Of a DNA stretch of 33,024 nt, positions 13,531 to 21,784 are shown one piece after another. The stretch's first letter is position 1. The number at the start of each line of letters is the position of its first letter. Origin of the DNA: Chloroflexota bacterium (GTDB taxonomy: Bacteria > Chloroflexota > Anaerolineae > UBA4142); the NCBI GenBank assembly GCA_023381515.1, contig JAMCQI010000035.1:1-33024 (forward strand), given 5' to 3'. Below the pieces are notes generated by a model. It was not told where the DNA came from. It saw only the letters and a list, made by a program, of their open reading frames with translations, and searched no databases. The translations under genes were made by a program, and so were the position numbers.

Positions 13531-15573
13531 ATGTTGCAAAAGAAACTCCTCGTCATGCTGGCGGGGCTCTTGGTGATGGCTGCCCTGCTTGTCGTCGTCT
13601 CTTGTAGTCCTGCGCCCGTTTCGCAGGTCGTCCAAGAGACGGTGGTAGTTCCGCAGACCGTCATCGCCCCGCAAACTGTAGTCGTGCCTCAGACGGTTGT
13701 CGTCCAGCAGACGGCCGTTGCTCCGACGAGCGCACCGGCTGCGACACCCGTGGCCGCGGTACAAAAACCGGCACCACCTGTCGCCGCCCTTAAGGTCCTT
13801 CCGGTCGCCGCGAATCCGGCCGACCCGAACGTGATTACCTACACTCTCCGCGCGACCACGACCGTAAACACCGGCGCCTCGGGTCTCACCAACGTTTCCG
13901 TTGGCGTGCCCGTTCACCTCGGCGCTTCTGTGGCGGATGCGAAGAATCCCGCGAAGAAACTCACGTGGACTCTGACCGTTCCCAGCGGTTCCAAGGCTAC
14001 GCTTAAAGACTCCAACGCACCCAAGGTCGGCGAATTCACCCCCGATGTGGTTGGTGTGTACAAAGTCGATGTGGTCGCGTCGAACGACGCGGGCAACGGC
14101 CCCATGGCCTCCGTCCAAATCCATGCCGACACCTATGTGGGCGTGGATGCCGGCAACTGCAAACAGTGCCACCCGGACAAAGTCGCCGAGTGGAGCAAAA
14201 CCGGCCACGCGAGCCAGTTTCGGGTTCAGATCGACGGCGGTAGTGATCCCAAGACGTCTCACTATGCCGAGACCTGCATTCCTTGTCACACGGTCGGTTA
14301 CAACATCGGCGTGAAAAATGGCGGGTTTGCGGATGTCCAGGCCCAGACGGGTTGGAAGTTCCCCTCTTTGGCTCAGATTCAATCCGGGAAAGGCAACTGG
14401 GACGCCGTCCCCGCAGAGCTCAAGAACGTGGCCAACATCCAGTGCGAGAACTGCCACGGTCCCGCTGGTGACCACGTGAAGAACGGCGCGCCGACGATGA
14501 AAGCGAGCCTGGACGAAGGGGTGTGCAATGTCTGCCATAACGGCGGCGGGCATCACACCAAAGGCGAAGAGCTTGCCGCTTCCAAGCACGACGACAAGAC
14601 GGCCACGGCGTGGAACTATCCCACCGGCCCCAATCACCAGGAATGCGTCCGCTGCCACTCGGGGGCAGGGTATATCTCCTTCCTGGAGAATCCCACCAGC
14701 ATGAGCGCGTGGGACAACAGCGTGCAAACGCCATCCTGCGCGACCTGCCACGACCCGCACTCGGTCAAGAATCCCGAGCAACTGCGTATCGTCGGCAAAC
14801 CGGTCGGGCTGCCGTTTGACGCGAAGGACGCGGGTCTCTCGGCGACCTGCGAAGAATGCCACAACAGCCGCCAGAAACCCACGGATGCACTCGCCGGCAA
14901 TTTCCCGCATTACTCCGCCGCTGCCGAGTTCCTGAACGATACTGGCGGTGTGACTTATGGGCTCACAATTCAGAACTCGCCGCACGCGATGATCGTCGGT
15001 GCGGCGCCCGTTCCGGATCCGAGCGACAAGACCGGGCAGGCGAAACTGTTCGGGGGTTACGCGCCCGGCCCGTGCGTGTACTGCCACATGTACCCGACCG
15101 TGAGCGATGCCAAGGACCCGAACCATCTCAAGGTCGGCCAGCATTCGTTCAATACCGTCAGCCCGGACGGCAAGTTCGACTATACCGCCCCGTGCAAGAG
15201 CTGCCACGGCGACCTGAAGTCTTTCGACTTTCCCGCGAAAGCAGACTATGACGGCAATGGCAAAGTCGAAGGCGTTCAGACCGAAGTCAAGGGTCTGCTC
15301 GACGTTCTTCTCAAAGCCATCGTCGACAAGGGCGCCAAGAAGCTCGACACCGGCTATCCGTACTTCCAGCTGCCGCAGAACGCGGATGATCATCTCAAGA
15401 ACGCGATCTACAATTTCCGCACGGTCTATGGCGTGATGTGGAGCGCGGATGACCCAGGCAATCAAGGCGCCGCCCAGGCCATCCACAACTTTAATCGCTC
15501 GGTCATGCTGCTGCAGGCCTCGTACAAAGACCTGACCGGCAAGGATGTACCGAACGCCACGATCCTGAAGTAG
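13531..15573 (+). CDS. Nonaheme c-type cytochrome lipoprotein, paralog 1
   Basis: 680 aa with nine CxxCH heme sites (CKQCH, CIPCH, CENCH, CNVCH, CVRCH, CATCH, CEECH, CVYCH, CKSCH) between residues 210 and 559. A lipoprotein signal ends at C25 (VVVSC), followed by a low-complexity Val/Pro/Gln/Thr tether (about 30-75) and an Ig/PKD-like beta domain (about 80-200) ending in DTYVGVDAGN. After the last heme comes an EF-hand-like loop DYDGNGKVEG (about 571-582) and a mainly helical C terminus with NFRTVYGVMW and AIHNFNRS. It is probably anchored on the outer face of the membrane for electron transfer, related to cytochrome c554/doubled-CXXCH families; partners are unknown. The ATG at 13531 has AGGAGAG upstream. 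It is the most diverged of the three paralogs. Confidence 0.9.
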   Translation: MLQKKLLVMLAGLLVMAALLVVVSCSPAPVSQVVQETVVVPQTVIAPQTVVVPQTVVVQQTAVAPTSAPAATPVAAVQKPAPPVAALKVLPVAANPADPNVITYTLRATTTVNTGASGLTNVSVGVPVHLGASVADAKNPAKKLTWTLTVPSGSKATLKDSNAPKVGEFTPDVVGVYKVDVVASNDAGNGPMASVQIHADTYVGVDAGNCKQCHPDKVAEWSKTGHASQFRVQIDGGSDPKTSHYAETCIPCHTVGYNIGVKNGGFADVQAQTGWKFPSLAQIQSGKGNWDAVPAELKNVANIQCENCHGPAGDHVKNGAPTMKASLDEGVCNVCHNGGGHHTKGEELAASKHDDKTATAWNYPTGPNHQECVRCHSGAGYISFLENPTSMSAWDNSVQTPSCATCHDPHSVKNPEQLRIVGKPVGLPFDAKDAGLSATCEECHNSRQKPTDALAGNFPHYSAAAEFLNDTGGVTYGLTIQNSPHAMIVGAAPVPDPSDKTGQAKLFGGYAPGPCVYCHMYPTVSDAKDPNHLKVGQHSFNTVSPDGKFDYTAPCKSCHGDLKSFDFPAKADYDGNGKVEGVQTEVKGLLDVLLKAIVDKGAKKLDTGYPYFQLPQNADDHLKNAIYNFRTVYGVMWSADDPGNQGAAQAIHNFNRSVMLLQASYKDLTGKDVPNATILK

Positions 15574-15579
15574 GCACGG

Positions 15580-15630
15580 TGTAGGGGCGGCCCGGTGTGG
15601 CTGCCCCTACAGGCCGCACGTGTGTTTTTT
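15580..15630 (+). terminator. Hairpin after cytochrome gene 1
   Basis: TGTAGGGGCGGCC (15580-15592) pairs with GGCTGCCCCTACA (15599-15611), and a run of six T follows at 15625-15630 after a short GC-rich spacer. The GTAGGGGCG hairpin type is also a common dispersed intergenic repeat, so the termination role is probable, not certain. Confidence 0.65.
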
Positions 15631-15655
15631 GACCGAATTATGACCAAACTAGAAT

Positions 15656-15685
15656 TTGACTTGTCCACAATCCTTAGAGTATACT
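15656..15685 (+). promoter_or_regulatory. Promoter of nonaheme cytochrome gene 2
   Basis: TTGACT (15656-15661), an 18-bp spacer and TATACT (15680-15685), in the same sequence context as the promoters at 13078 and 18321. Confidence 0.8.
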
Positions 15686-16023
15686 GAGAATGAGGATTGC
15701 TGACACTTGCGGTCCTGCGTGCCGAGCTTGTGCGCAGACAGCGTCAGCAACCGTCGTTCTCTGACTGTTGAACCCGTTCATCGAAGCGTCTCGATGTGGC
15801 GCAATGTTTTTTGTGCTACGTCGAGACGCTTTCGCGTCCTGCGCACCTGCCGGAGGAGTGCGCATTGTCCAAGGGTGACAAAATCCAGCGGCCTCACATC
15901 CGCACGGTTCTGACGAGGGGACCGCGCGCTGATGCCCAAAGGAGGGATCAACTCAAACAACTGTATTCTAGTTCGGACACCAAACTCTAGTCAGTGCGAT
16001 TCTCGTAAGGAGAAGATGCAAGG
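15686..16023 (+). ncRNA. Structured 5' leader RNA of cytochrome gene 2 (candidate cis-regulatory RNA)
   Basis: About 340 nt, the most compact version. It contains the 5' stem TTGCTGAC (15697-15704) with GTCAGCAA (15743-15750); GTTCATCGAAGCGTC leading into a 21-bp hairpin (15784-15831); TGCGCAC (15840-15846) with GTGCGCA (15858-15864); TTGTC/GACAA (15865-15881) followed by AAATCCAG; the hairpin CGGTTC (15905-15910), loop TGACGAGG, GGACCG (15919-15924); AAGGAGG at 15939-15945, 78 nt before the ATG; and the real ribosome-binding site AAGGAGAAG near 16008. Order and spacing match leaders 1 and 3. Confidence 0.75.
15784..15831 (+). promoter_or_regulatory. Long attenuator-type hairpin in leader 2
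   Basis: AAGCGTCTCGATGTGGCGCAA (15784-15804) pairs along its full 21 nt (three G-U pairs) with 15811-15831, loop TGTTTT. Against leader 1 the bases CT/AG have become TC/GA on both arms, so pairing is kept while the sequence changed. Unlike leaders 1 and 3, no T-run follows the stem; T residues lie in the loop. Confidence 0.75.
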
Positions 16024-18117
16024 ATGCTAACCAGAAAACTCCTCGTCATTCTGGCCGCCCTACTCGTCCTGTCCGCTCTGGCGTCGATTGTGGCTTGCGC
16101 GCCCGCCTCGCCCGCAGCACCGCAGGTCGTGAAGGAAACGGTCCAGGTGCCGGTGCAGCAGACCGTGGTCGTCCCGCAGACCGTGGTCGTGAAACAAACC
16201 GTTCCTGCGCCGGCACAACCCACCGCGGTGGCCGCGGCCCAACCTACGGCCGCGCCGAAAGCGCAACCCCCCGTTGCCGTCCTCAAGATCGTGCCCGTCG
16301 CCGGCAACCCGGCAGACCCGAACGCCATCACCGCCACGATCAAGTACGTGACCGACACGGCCGTCGGGCCTTCGACGGCGGTCGCTAACCTGTACTCGAG
16401 CGGCTCAACCAACGAACCCGTCGGCGTTCCGATTCACATTGCCGTCGTGGCGGCGGATGCCAAAAACTCGGGCAAGCCGACCTGGACGTTGACCAAGCCG
16501 GCCGACTCTAAAGCCGCAATCAAAGATCCCGCGGCGATGGCGACCGAGTTCACGCCTGACGTCCCCGGCATGTACAGAATCGGCGTCGTTTTGAAGAACG
16601 ATGCCGGCACGAGTGAGATGGAGGCTGCCCAAATCCACGCCGGTACCTACATCGGCGTCGATGCCGGTAACTGCAAGCAGTGCCACGCGGGCATGGCCGC
16701 CGAGTGGAGCAAGACCGGCCACGCGAGCATCCTGAAAAACAACATCGACAACACGCTGACGCCGGATGTCGCATCGCACTATAGCGAGACTTGCATCCGC
16801 TGCCACACGACCGGTTACTATCCCGGCGTGGCGAACGGCGGCTTTGCCGATGCACAAGCAAAAGCCAACTGGCAGTTCCCTACGCTCGCACAAATCAATG
16901 CGGCCGGAAAAAAGACAGGCCCGAGCAACTATGACGCGATGCCGGCTGCCGTCAAGAACATGGCCAATATCCAATGCGAGGACTGCCACGGCCCCGCCAA
17001 AGAGCACGTCACCAACGGCGAGAATGTGATGGCCGTTAGCTTTGACAACGGCGTCTGCAACCAGTGCCATGCGGGCGGCGGGCACCATGTCAAAGGCCTC
17101 GAAATCGTCTACTCCAAGCACTCGGATGCGAGCTCTATGGCGTGGACTCACCCGACCGGCCCCGCGGAACAGGCTTGCGTCCGCTGCCATTCGGGCAAGG
17201 GCTATGTCACATTCCTGCAGAACCCCACGAACGCCGCCGCATGGAACACAGATCCCCAGACGGTTGGCTGCGCCACCTGCCACGATCCGCATTCGGATGC
17301 GAACGCGCACCAGTTGCGCGTGGTCGGCAAGCCCGTCCAGGTTCCGTTCACCGCGAAAGACGTGGGTCTCTCCGCCACCTGCGAAGAGTGCCACAACAAT
17401 CGCACCAACCCCGCCGACGCGGTCAAGGGGAGCTATCCTCACTACTCGTCCGCGGCTGAAATGCTCAGCGACACGGGCGGCGTGACCTACGGTCAGACGA
17501 TCAAGGACTCGCCGCACGCCATGCTCGTCGGCGCCGCGGTGATGCCGGACCCATCTGACAAGACGGGCCAGACCAAGCTGTTCGGCGGCGACGTCCCCGG
17601 CCCGTGCGTCGCCTGCCACATGTATCCGGGCTTGGGCGATACCAAGGACGCTAACTACATGAAGGTCGGCGGGCACTCATTCAATATGGTCTCGCCTGAC
17701 GGCAAGTTCGACTATGGCGCTGCCTGCAAGTCCTGCCACGGCGATGTCAAAGACTTTAACATAAAAGCCAAGGCGGACTATGACGGCAATGGCAAGGTCG
17801 AAGGCGTCCAGGATGAAGTCAAGGGCCTGCTCAACGTGCTCTGGAAAGCACTCGAAGCCAAAGGCTTGAAGAAGCTCGACACCGGCTATCCTTACGCCAC
17901 TGTTCCCCAGAACGCCGACGGCACGACAGACCCCAAGATCGCGAACGCCTGGTACAACTACCGCTATGTCTATGGAACGATGTGGGGCTCGGCCGGACCT
18001 GGCAATGAAGGGAAAGCGGCCGCGATCCACAACTTTGACCGCGCGGTCCAGCTCTTGCAGCTCTCTTACAAAGACTTGACCGGTCAAGATGTTCCAAACG
18101 CGACAGTCTTGAAGTAG
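16024..18117 (+). CDS. Nonaheme c-type cytochrome lipoprotein, paralog 2
   Basis: 697 aa, nine CxxCH sites (CKQCH, CIRCH, CEDCH, CNQCH, CVRCH, CATCH, CEECH, CVACH, CKSCH) from residue 217 to 572. The lipobox is IVAC with C25. Then come a Val/Pro/Gln tether with TVVVPQTVVVKQT, a beta domain (about 90-205) and the heme region with GGGHHVKGLEI and TGPAEQACVRCHSGKGY. The EF-hand-like loop DYDGNGKVEG follows the last heme, and the C terminus carries NYRYVYGTMWGSAGPGNEGKAAAIHNFDR (key residues Y, W, H, N, F). It is closer to paralog 3 than to paralog 1. Its start is ATG with AAGGAGAAG upstream. It has its own promoter and leader, so it can be expressed separately from its neighbours. Confidence 0.9.
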   Translation: MLTRKLLVILAALLVLSALASIVACAPASPAAPQVVKETVQVPVQQTVVVPQTVVVKQTVPAPAQPTAVAAAQPTAAPKAQPPVAVLKIVPVAGNPADPNAITATIKYVTDTAVGPSTAVANLYSSGSTNEPVGVPIHIAVVAADAKNSGKPTWTLTKPADSKAAIKDPAAMATEFTPDVPGMYRIGVVLKNDAGTSEMEAAQIHAGTYIGVDAGNCKQCHAGMAAEWSKTGHASILKNNIDNTLTPDVASHYSETCIRCHTTGYYPGVANGGFADAQAKANWQFPTLAQINAAGKKTGPSNYDAMPAAVKNMANIQCEDCHGPAKEHVTNGENVMAVSFDNGVCNQCHAGGGHHVKGLEIVYSKHSDASSMAWTHPTGPAEQACVRCHSGKGYVTFLQNPTNAAAWNTDPQTVGCATCHDPHSDANAHQLRVVGKPVQVPFTAKDVGLSATCEECHNNRTNPADAVKGSYPHYSSAAEMLSDTGGVTYGQTIKDSPHAMLVGAAVMPDPSDKTGQTKLFGGDVPGPCVACHMYPGLGDTKDANYMKVGGHSFNMVSPDGKFDYGAACKSCHGDVKDFNIKAKADYDGNGKVEGVQDEVKGLLNVLWKALEAKGLKKLDTGYPYATVPQNADGTTDPKIANAWYNYRYVYGTMWGSAGPGNEGKAAAIHNFDRAVQLLQLSYKDLTGQDVPNATVLK

Positions 18118-18249
18118 CGATCTGGTGGGTGCGCAGAAACGGTCCAGCGACTGTTTCCGCGGCCGCGAGCAACTGCAGCCACGTCATCGCCTGCCTATAG
18201 TTTCATTGCCGACCATCGCCATCCATTAAAGCCGCTCGCGGTAACCCCC
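18118..18249. other. 3' untranslated region of cytochrome gene 2
   Basis: No gene. One 8-bp inverted pair CCGCGAGC (near 18169) and GCTCGCGG (near 18234) lies ahead of the terminator. Confidence 0.4.
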
Positions 18250-18284
18250 GTTGGGGCAGGACCTACATCCTGCCCCAACTTTTT
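18250..18284 (+). terminator. Rho-independent terminator of cytochrome gene 2
   Basis: A perfect 12-bp stem GTTGGGGCAGGA (18250-18261) with TCCTGCCCCAAC (18268-18279), loop CCTACA, followed by TTTTT. Confidence 0.92.
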
Positions 18285-18320
18285 GTCTCGCCTTTTGCCG
18301 CGGCGGGCAGCAACCGTAAT

Positions 18321-18349
18321 TTGACTTTCGAGCTTACTCTCGATATACT
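18321..18349 (+). promoter_or_regulatory. Promoter of nonaheme cytochrome gene 3
   Basis: TTGACT (18321-18326), a 17-bp spacer and TATACT (18344-18349), preceded by AAT as in the other two copies. Confidence 0.8.
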
Positions 18350-18724
18350 AGATGTCGAGGTTGCTGATGCCGTCGGGCTCATGATGAATTCATCGAACCC
18401 AGCGTCTGCAATCACTTTATAGGCTCTGATTGTTAGGCGTCTCGGACCGGCGCGGTTGATACTGCGCTTCCGGACGCTTTTTTGTTTCATGGGGGGCCAG
18501 TGCACCGGCAACCGCAATGAGGATGGGAAAGCCGGCGCATTGAATGTATACCCCGCCCGCGGGAGTGGGCAAGCACTTGTCCAAGATGGACAAAAATCCA
18601 GGGTCATCGCGCGGATGCGGTGCTGACGAGGGGCCGCTGGGCGATACACAAAAAGGAGGTGGACGGACAGACCAGCCATCATTCCAGAATCCACATTACT
18701 TTTGATTCTCTTAGGAGAGCAAGG
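18350..18724 (+). ncRNA. Structured 5' leader RNA of cytochrome gene 3 (candidate cis-regulatory RNA)
   Basis: About 375 nt. The 5' stem is longer here: GGTTGC (18359-18364), GATGC and GGG pair with CCC, GCGTC and GCAATC (18398-18413), with TTCATCGAA in the loop. Next come an attenuator hairpin with six T (18435-18483), TTGTCC/GGACAA (18577-18593) followed by AAATCCAG as in leader 2, and the TGACGAGG loop (18624-18631) on the stem GCGG-T ... G-CCGC. AAGGAGG lies at 18653-18659, 65 nt before the ATG, and AGGAGAG is the working ribosome-binding site. Confidence 0.72.
18435..18483 (+). terminator. Attenuator-like hairpin in leader 3
   Basis: AGGCGTC at 18435 pairs with GGACGCTT (18472-18479), and inside it GCGCGG (18450-18455) pairs with CTGCGC (18462-18467), with a bulged middle. 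Six T follow at 18478-18483. Same position in the leader as the hairpins at 13228 and 15784. Confidence 0.72.
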
Positions 18725-20758
18725 ATGCAAACCAGAAAACTCCTCGTCATTCTGGGCGGTCTCTTGGTCATCACTCTGTTGATGATTCTGACCTCCTGGG
18801 CTCCCTCGGCGGTGATCGCGCAGGGTCCCGCTCCGGCCACACCACCGCCGCCGGCAGCCGTCCTCAAGGTCGTCCCCGTCGCAGGCGTCGCGACTGACAA
18901 GAATGCGATGACGACGACGATCAAGATCATTACGGACACGACCGTTGGCCCCTCCAATGCCGTGGTCGCTCAGGCGGCAGCAGACGGGAGCAACGTGCCG
19001 GTCAATGTGCCGGTCCACCTCGCGGTTTCCGCGCAAGATCCCAAGAACACCGGCAAGCCGACCTGGTCCCTCACCAAGCCGGCAGATTCCAAAGCCGCCC
19101 TCAAAGACCCCGCGGCGATGGAAACCGAGTTCACTCCCGATGTTGAAGGCGCGTACTATGTACAGGTGACGCTCAAAGGCGATAACGGCACCAGCGCACC
19201 CGAGTTTGCGTTCTTCAATGCGGGCACCTATGTCGGCGTCTACACCGGCAACTGCAAGCAGTGCCACCCCACCAAGACCGAAGAGTGGGCGAAGACGGGC
19301 CACGCGGTCGTCATGCCGGAAGAATTGGACAACAAGATTGACGGTCCACGTGGAATCCAGCCGAGCGCGGCCGGTTACATTACCCACTATGCTGAAACGT
19401 GCTCCGCGTGCCATGCCACGGGGTACTATCCCGGGTTCACCGGCACAGGCGGGTACTTTGACGCCAAGGCGAAAGCCAACTGGACCTTCCCGACCTGGAA
19501 ACAGATCGACGAAGTCTTTACCAAAAAGAACCCGAGCAACTATGATGCCGTGCCGCAGGGCGTCAAGGACATGGCCACCATCGGCTGTGAAGTCTGCCAT
19601 GGTCCCGCCAGCCAGCACGTCAAGAATGGCGCCAAGGTCATGGATGTCAACTGGAGCAACGCGGTGTGCAATCAGTGCCACGGCACGCGCGGCGGCCACA
19701 CCAGGGGCTTGCAGCTCGCGTTCTCCAAGCATTCGGACGCGTCTTCCTCTGCTTGGACTCACCCGACCGGCCCCGAAGAACAGGCATGCGTCCGCTGCCA
19801 CAGCGCCAAGGGCTATGTCTCGTTCTTGCAGAACCCGACCAACCAGGCCGCGTGGAACAATGAAGAGCAGACACTCACCTGCGCGGGCTGCCACGATCCG
19901 CACTCGGAAGCTAATCCATTCCAACTCCGGGTCGTGGGCAAACCGGTCCAGGTACCGTTCACTGCGAAAGACGTCGGTCTCTCCGCCACCTGCGAAGAGT
20001 GCCACAACAATCGCACCGACCCCGCCAACGCGGTCAAAGGGAGCACTCCGCACTATGCCTCTGATGCCGAGATGTTGACCGACATCGGTGGTGTCACCTA
20101 TGGCGCAACGGTTCCGAACTCACCACATGGCGCGATGGTCGGCGCCGCGCCGATTCCGAATCCCTCGTACGATCCCAAGAACGGAGAGAGCGCCCAGTTC
20201 CTGTTCAGCGCCATTGGCGACACGAAGGGCAACGTGCCCGGCCCCTGCGTCGCCTGCCACATGGCGGCGGCCATCACCACAGCGGGCGACCCGCTGCAGT
20301 ACAAGGTGGGCGGCCACTCGTTCAACACGGTCACGCCAGACGGCAAGACGGACTATGGCGCCGCCTGCAAGTCCTGCCACGGCGCTGTGACCGACTTTAA
20401 CATGAAAGCCAAAGCCGACTACGACGGCAACGGCAAGGTCGAAGGCGTTCAGGATGAGGTCAAGGGCCTGCTGAACGTGCTCTGGACCGACCTTGAAGCC
20501 AAAGGCTTGAAGAAGCTCGATACCGGTCACCCCTATGCCACGCTTCCAAAGAACGCGGACGGCAGCACGGATCCCAAGATCGCGAACGCGTGGTACAACT
20601 TCCGCTATGTCTATGGAACGATGTGGGGCTCGGCCGGACCGGGCAATGAAGGGAAAGCGGCCGCGATTCACAACTTTAAGCGGTCTGTCTCTTTGCTGCA
20701 GCTCTCGATCAAAGACCTGACCGGAGGCCTTCCGGAGGGCATGACCGAACTCAAGTAA
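18725..20758 (+). CDS. Nonaheme c-type cytochrome, paralog 3 (no lipobox cysteine)
   Basis: 677 aa, nine CxxCH sites (CKQCH, CSACH, CEVCH, CNQCH, CVRCH, CAGCH, CEECH, CVACH, CKSCH) from residue 177 to 552. The signal peptide begins MQTRKLLVILGGLL like paralog 2, but the cysteine is missing and the region reads SWAPSAVIAQG, a likely signal peptidase I site (AVIA-Q). The Val/Pro/Gln tether is also gone. The product is therefore predicted to be released or held by other means. The beta domain, heme region, EF-hand-like DYDGNGKVEG and C-terminal YVYGTMWGSAGPGNEG are kept. There is a longer insertion around DNKIDGPRGIQPSAAGY. The frame is open from 18620, but AGGAGAG sets the ATG at 18725. Confidence 0.9.
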   Translation: MQTRKLLVILGGLLVITLLMILTSWAPSAVIAQGPAPATPPPPAAVLKVVPVAGVATDKNAMTTTIKIITDTTVGPSNAVVAQAAADGSNVPVNVPVHLAVSAQDPKNTGKPTWSLTKPADSKAALKDPAAMETEFTPDVEGAYYVQVTLKGDNGTSAPEFAFFNAGTYVGVYTGNCKQCHPTKTEEWAKTGHAVVMPEELDNKIDGPRGIQPSAAGYITHYAETCSACHATGYYPGFTGTGGYFDAKAKANWTFPTWKQIDEVFTKKNPSNYDAVPQGVKDMATIGCEVCHGPASQHVKNGAKVMDVNWSNAVCNQCHGTRGGHTRGLQLAFSKHSDASSSAWTHPTGPEEQACVRCHSAKGYVSFLQNPTNQAAWNNEEQTLTCAGCHDPHSEANPFQLRVVGKPVQVPFTAKDVGLSATCEECHNNRTDPANAVKGSTPHYASDAEMLTDIGGVTYGATVPNSPHGAMVGAAPIPNPSYDPKNGESAQFLFSAIGDTKGNVPGPCVACHMAAAITTAGDPLQYKVGGHSFNTVTPDGKTDYGAACKSCHGAVTDFNMKAKADYDGNGKVEGVQDEVKGLLNVLWTDLEAKGLKKLDTGHPYATLPKNADGSTDPKIANAWYNFRYVYGTMWGSAGPGNEGKAAAIHNFKRSVSLLQLSIKDLTGGLPEGMTELK

Positions 20759-20917
20759 TACCAACATCGTGAAGCAGAGTCGGGAGCAGAATCCCGACCG
20801 CGCGCACCGCGGTCCGTTCCACTCGCATCGCCGAATCATCGCACTCACATCGAGACGACGCTGTACTCACATCGCAGCCTCTTTGTGCTCTCGTCGCAGC
20901 CAACGCGGTGGCACACG
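20759..20917. other. 3' region of cytochrome gene 3
   Basis: Nothing gene-like. GTCGGGAGCAGAATCCCGAC near 20778 forms a small hairpin. Confidence 0.4.
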
Positions 20918-20954
20918 GCGGGCTGGGCGCTCATACCGTCCAGCCCGCTTTTTT
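20918..20954 (+). terminator. Rho-independent terminator of cytochrome gene 3
   Basis: GCGGGCTGG (20918-20926) pairs with CCAGCCCGC (20940-20948), then six T. It separates the cytochrome array from lexA. Confidence 0.92.
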
Positions 20955-20959
20955 GCCCC

Positions 20960-20989
20960 TTGACACAGAACAAGCGTTCGTGGTATAAT
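20960..20989 (+). promoter_or_regulatory. lexA promoter with an SOS box between -35 and -10
   Basis: TTGACA (20960-20965), an 18-bp spacer and TATAAT (20984-20989). The spacer carries AGAACAAGCGTTCG (20967-20980), which fits the Gram-positive-type LexA operator GAAC-N4-GTTC. This predicts autorepression. Confidence 0.88.
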
Positions 20990-21037
20990 AAGCACAAATG
21001 TTCAAGTGGGGCCGTTCCGCCCGGAGGAGAACGAGCT

Positions 21038-21688
21038 ATGGCACTCTCAGAGCGACAGCAAAACATTTACGAGTTCATAACCAAGTTCACCCAGGAAAAG
21101 GGCCGCCCGCCGACGATTCGCGAGATCGGTGGGCAGGTCGGCATCTCGTCTACCTCCGTCGTCAACTATAACCTCAACATTCTCGCGCGCGAAGGGCTGA
21201 TCCAGCGCGAAAAAGAAGTATCCCGAGGCCTGCGTGTCACCGGCCCCAGTGCGCCGACTACAGCCGACGGGCGCAATGCTTTTCAGATTCCTCTCCTCGG
21301 TAAGATTGCCGCGGGCCGCCCCATTCCTGTCCCCGAAGGCAGCTTTGCCCCTGACGAGACCGTCACCCTGACTCGCGACATTATTCAAGAGCAGGAAGGC
21401 CTTTTTGCGCTCCAAGTGAAGGGGAACTCGATGATCGACGCTCTCATCAACGACGGCGACATCGTGGTGATGAAAAAGCAAGAGACCGCACAAAACGGCG
21501 AGATGGTCGCGGTGTGGCTTAAGGACGAAAAAGAAACTACTCTCAAGCGTCTCTATCGTGAAAAGAATCGCATCCGCCTCCAGCCGATGAATCCGACCAT
21601 GAAACCGTTCTACGCCGACCCACGCAACGTCGAGGTGCAAGGCAAGGTCATTCTCGTCATCCGGCGCCTGCAGAAACTTCCGGCTTAG
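21038..21688 (+). CDS. lexA: LexA repressor
   Basis: 216 aa. The N-terminal winged helix (about 1-68) has LSERQQNIYEFITKF and PPTIREIGGQVGISSTSVVNYNL (25-47; key residues T26, R28, E29, I30, S37, S38, V41). The self-cleavage site is A92-G93 (GKIAAGRPI). The catalytic dyad is S131 (KGNSMID) and K170 (ETTLKRL). It represses SOS genes until RecA-stimulated autocleavage. The frame is open from 20885, but the ATG at 21038 with CGGAGGAG upstream gives the family length and begins MALSERQ. Its own promoter and the promoter at 22382 both carry matching operators, so it likely controls the operon that follows. Confidence 0.96.
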   Translation: MALSERQQNIYEFITKFTQEKGRPPTIREIGGQVGISSTSVVNYNLNILAREGLIQREKEVSRGLRVTGPSAPTTADGRNAFQIPLLGKIAAGRPIPVPEGSFAPDETVTLTRDIIQEQEGLFALQVKGNSMIDALINDGDIVVMKKQETAQNGEMVAVWLKDEKETTLKRLYREKNRIRLQPMNPTMKPFYADPRNVEVQGKVILVIRRLQKLPA

Positions 21689-21742
21689 TTCGGAAACTGT
21701 TTCCAAAAGATACGACGAGCACAAATCGTCTTGAGAACAGCA

Positions 21743-21784
21743 GGGGCAGTCCAGAAAGTTTGGACTGCCCCTTGATTTGTTTTG
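21743..21784 (+). terminator. Rho-independent terminator of lexA
   Basis: GGGGCAGTCC (21743-21752) pairs with GGACTGCCCC (21762-21771), followed by the T-rich TTGATTTGTTTT. Confidence 0.88.

Noticed and set aside
13513..15486. Long minus-strand open frame opposite cytochrome gene 1
   Set aside because: It is a GC-rich shadow of the nine-heme gene with no motif or ribosome-binding site; a similar shadow lies at 18263-20053.
15686..16023. GEMM-type cyclic dinucleotide riboswitch, which in Geobacter controls multiheme cytochromes
   Set aside because: The conserved GEMM words (AGGGCAAACC, GACGCAAAG, GGTAGCCGGGTTACC types) are not found.
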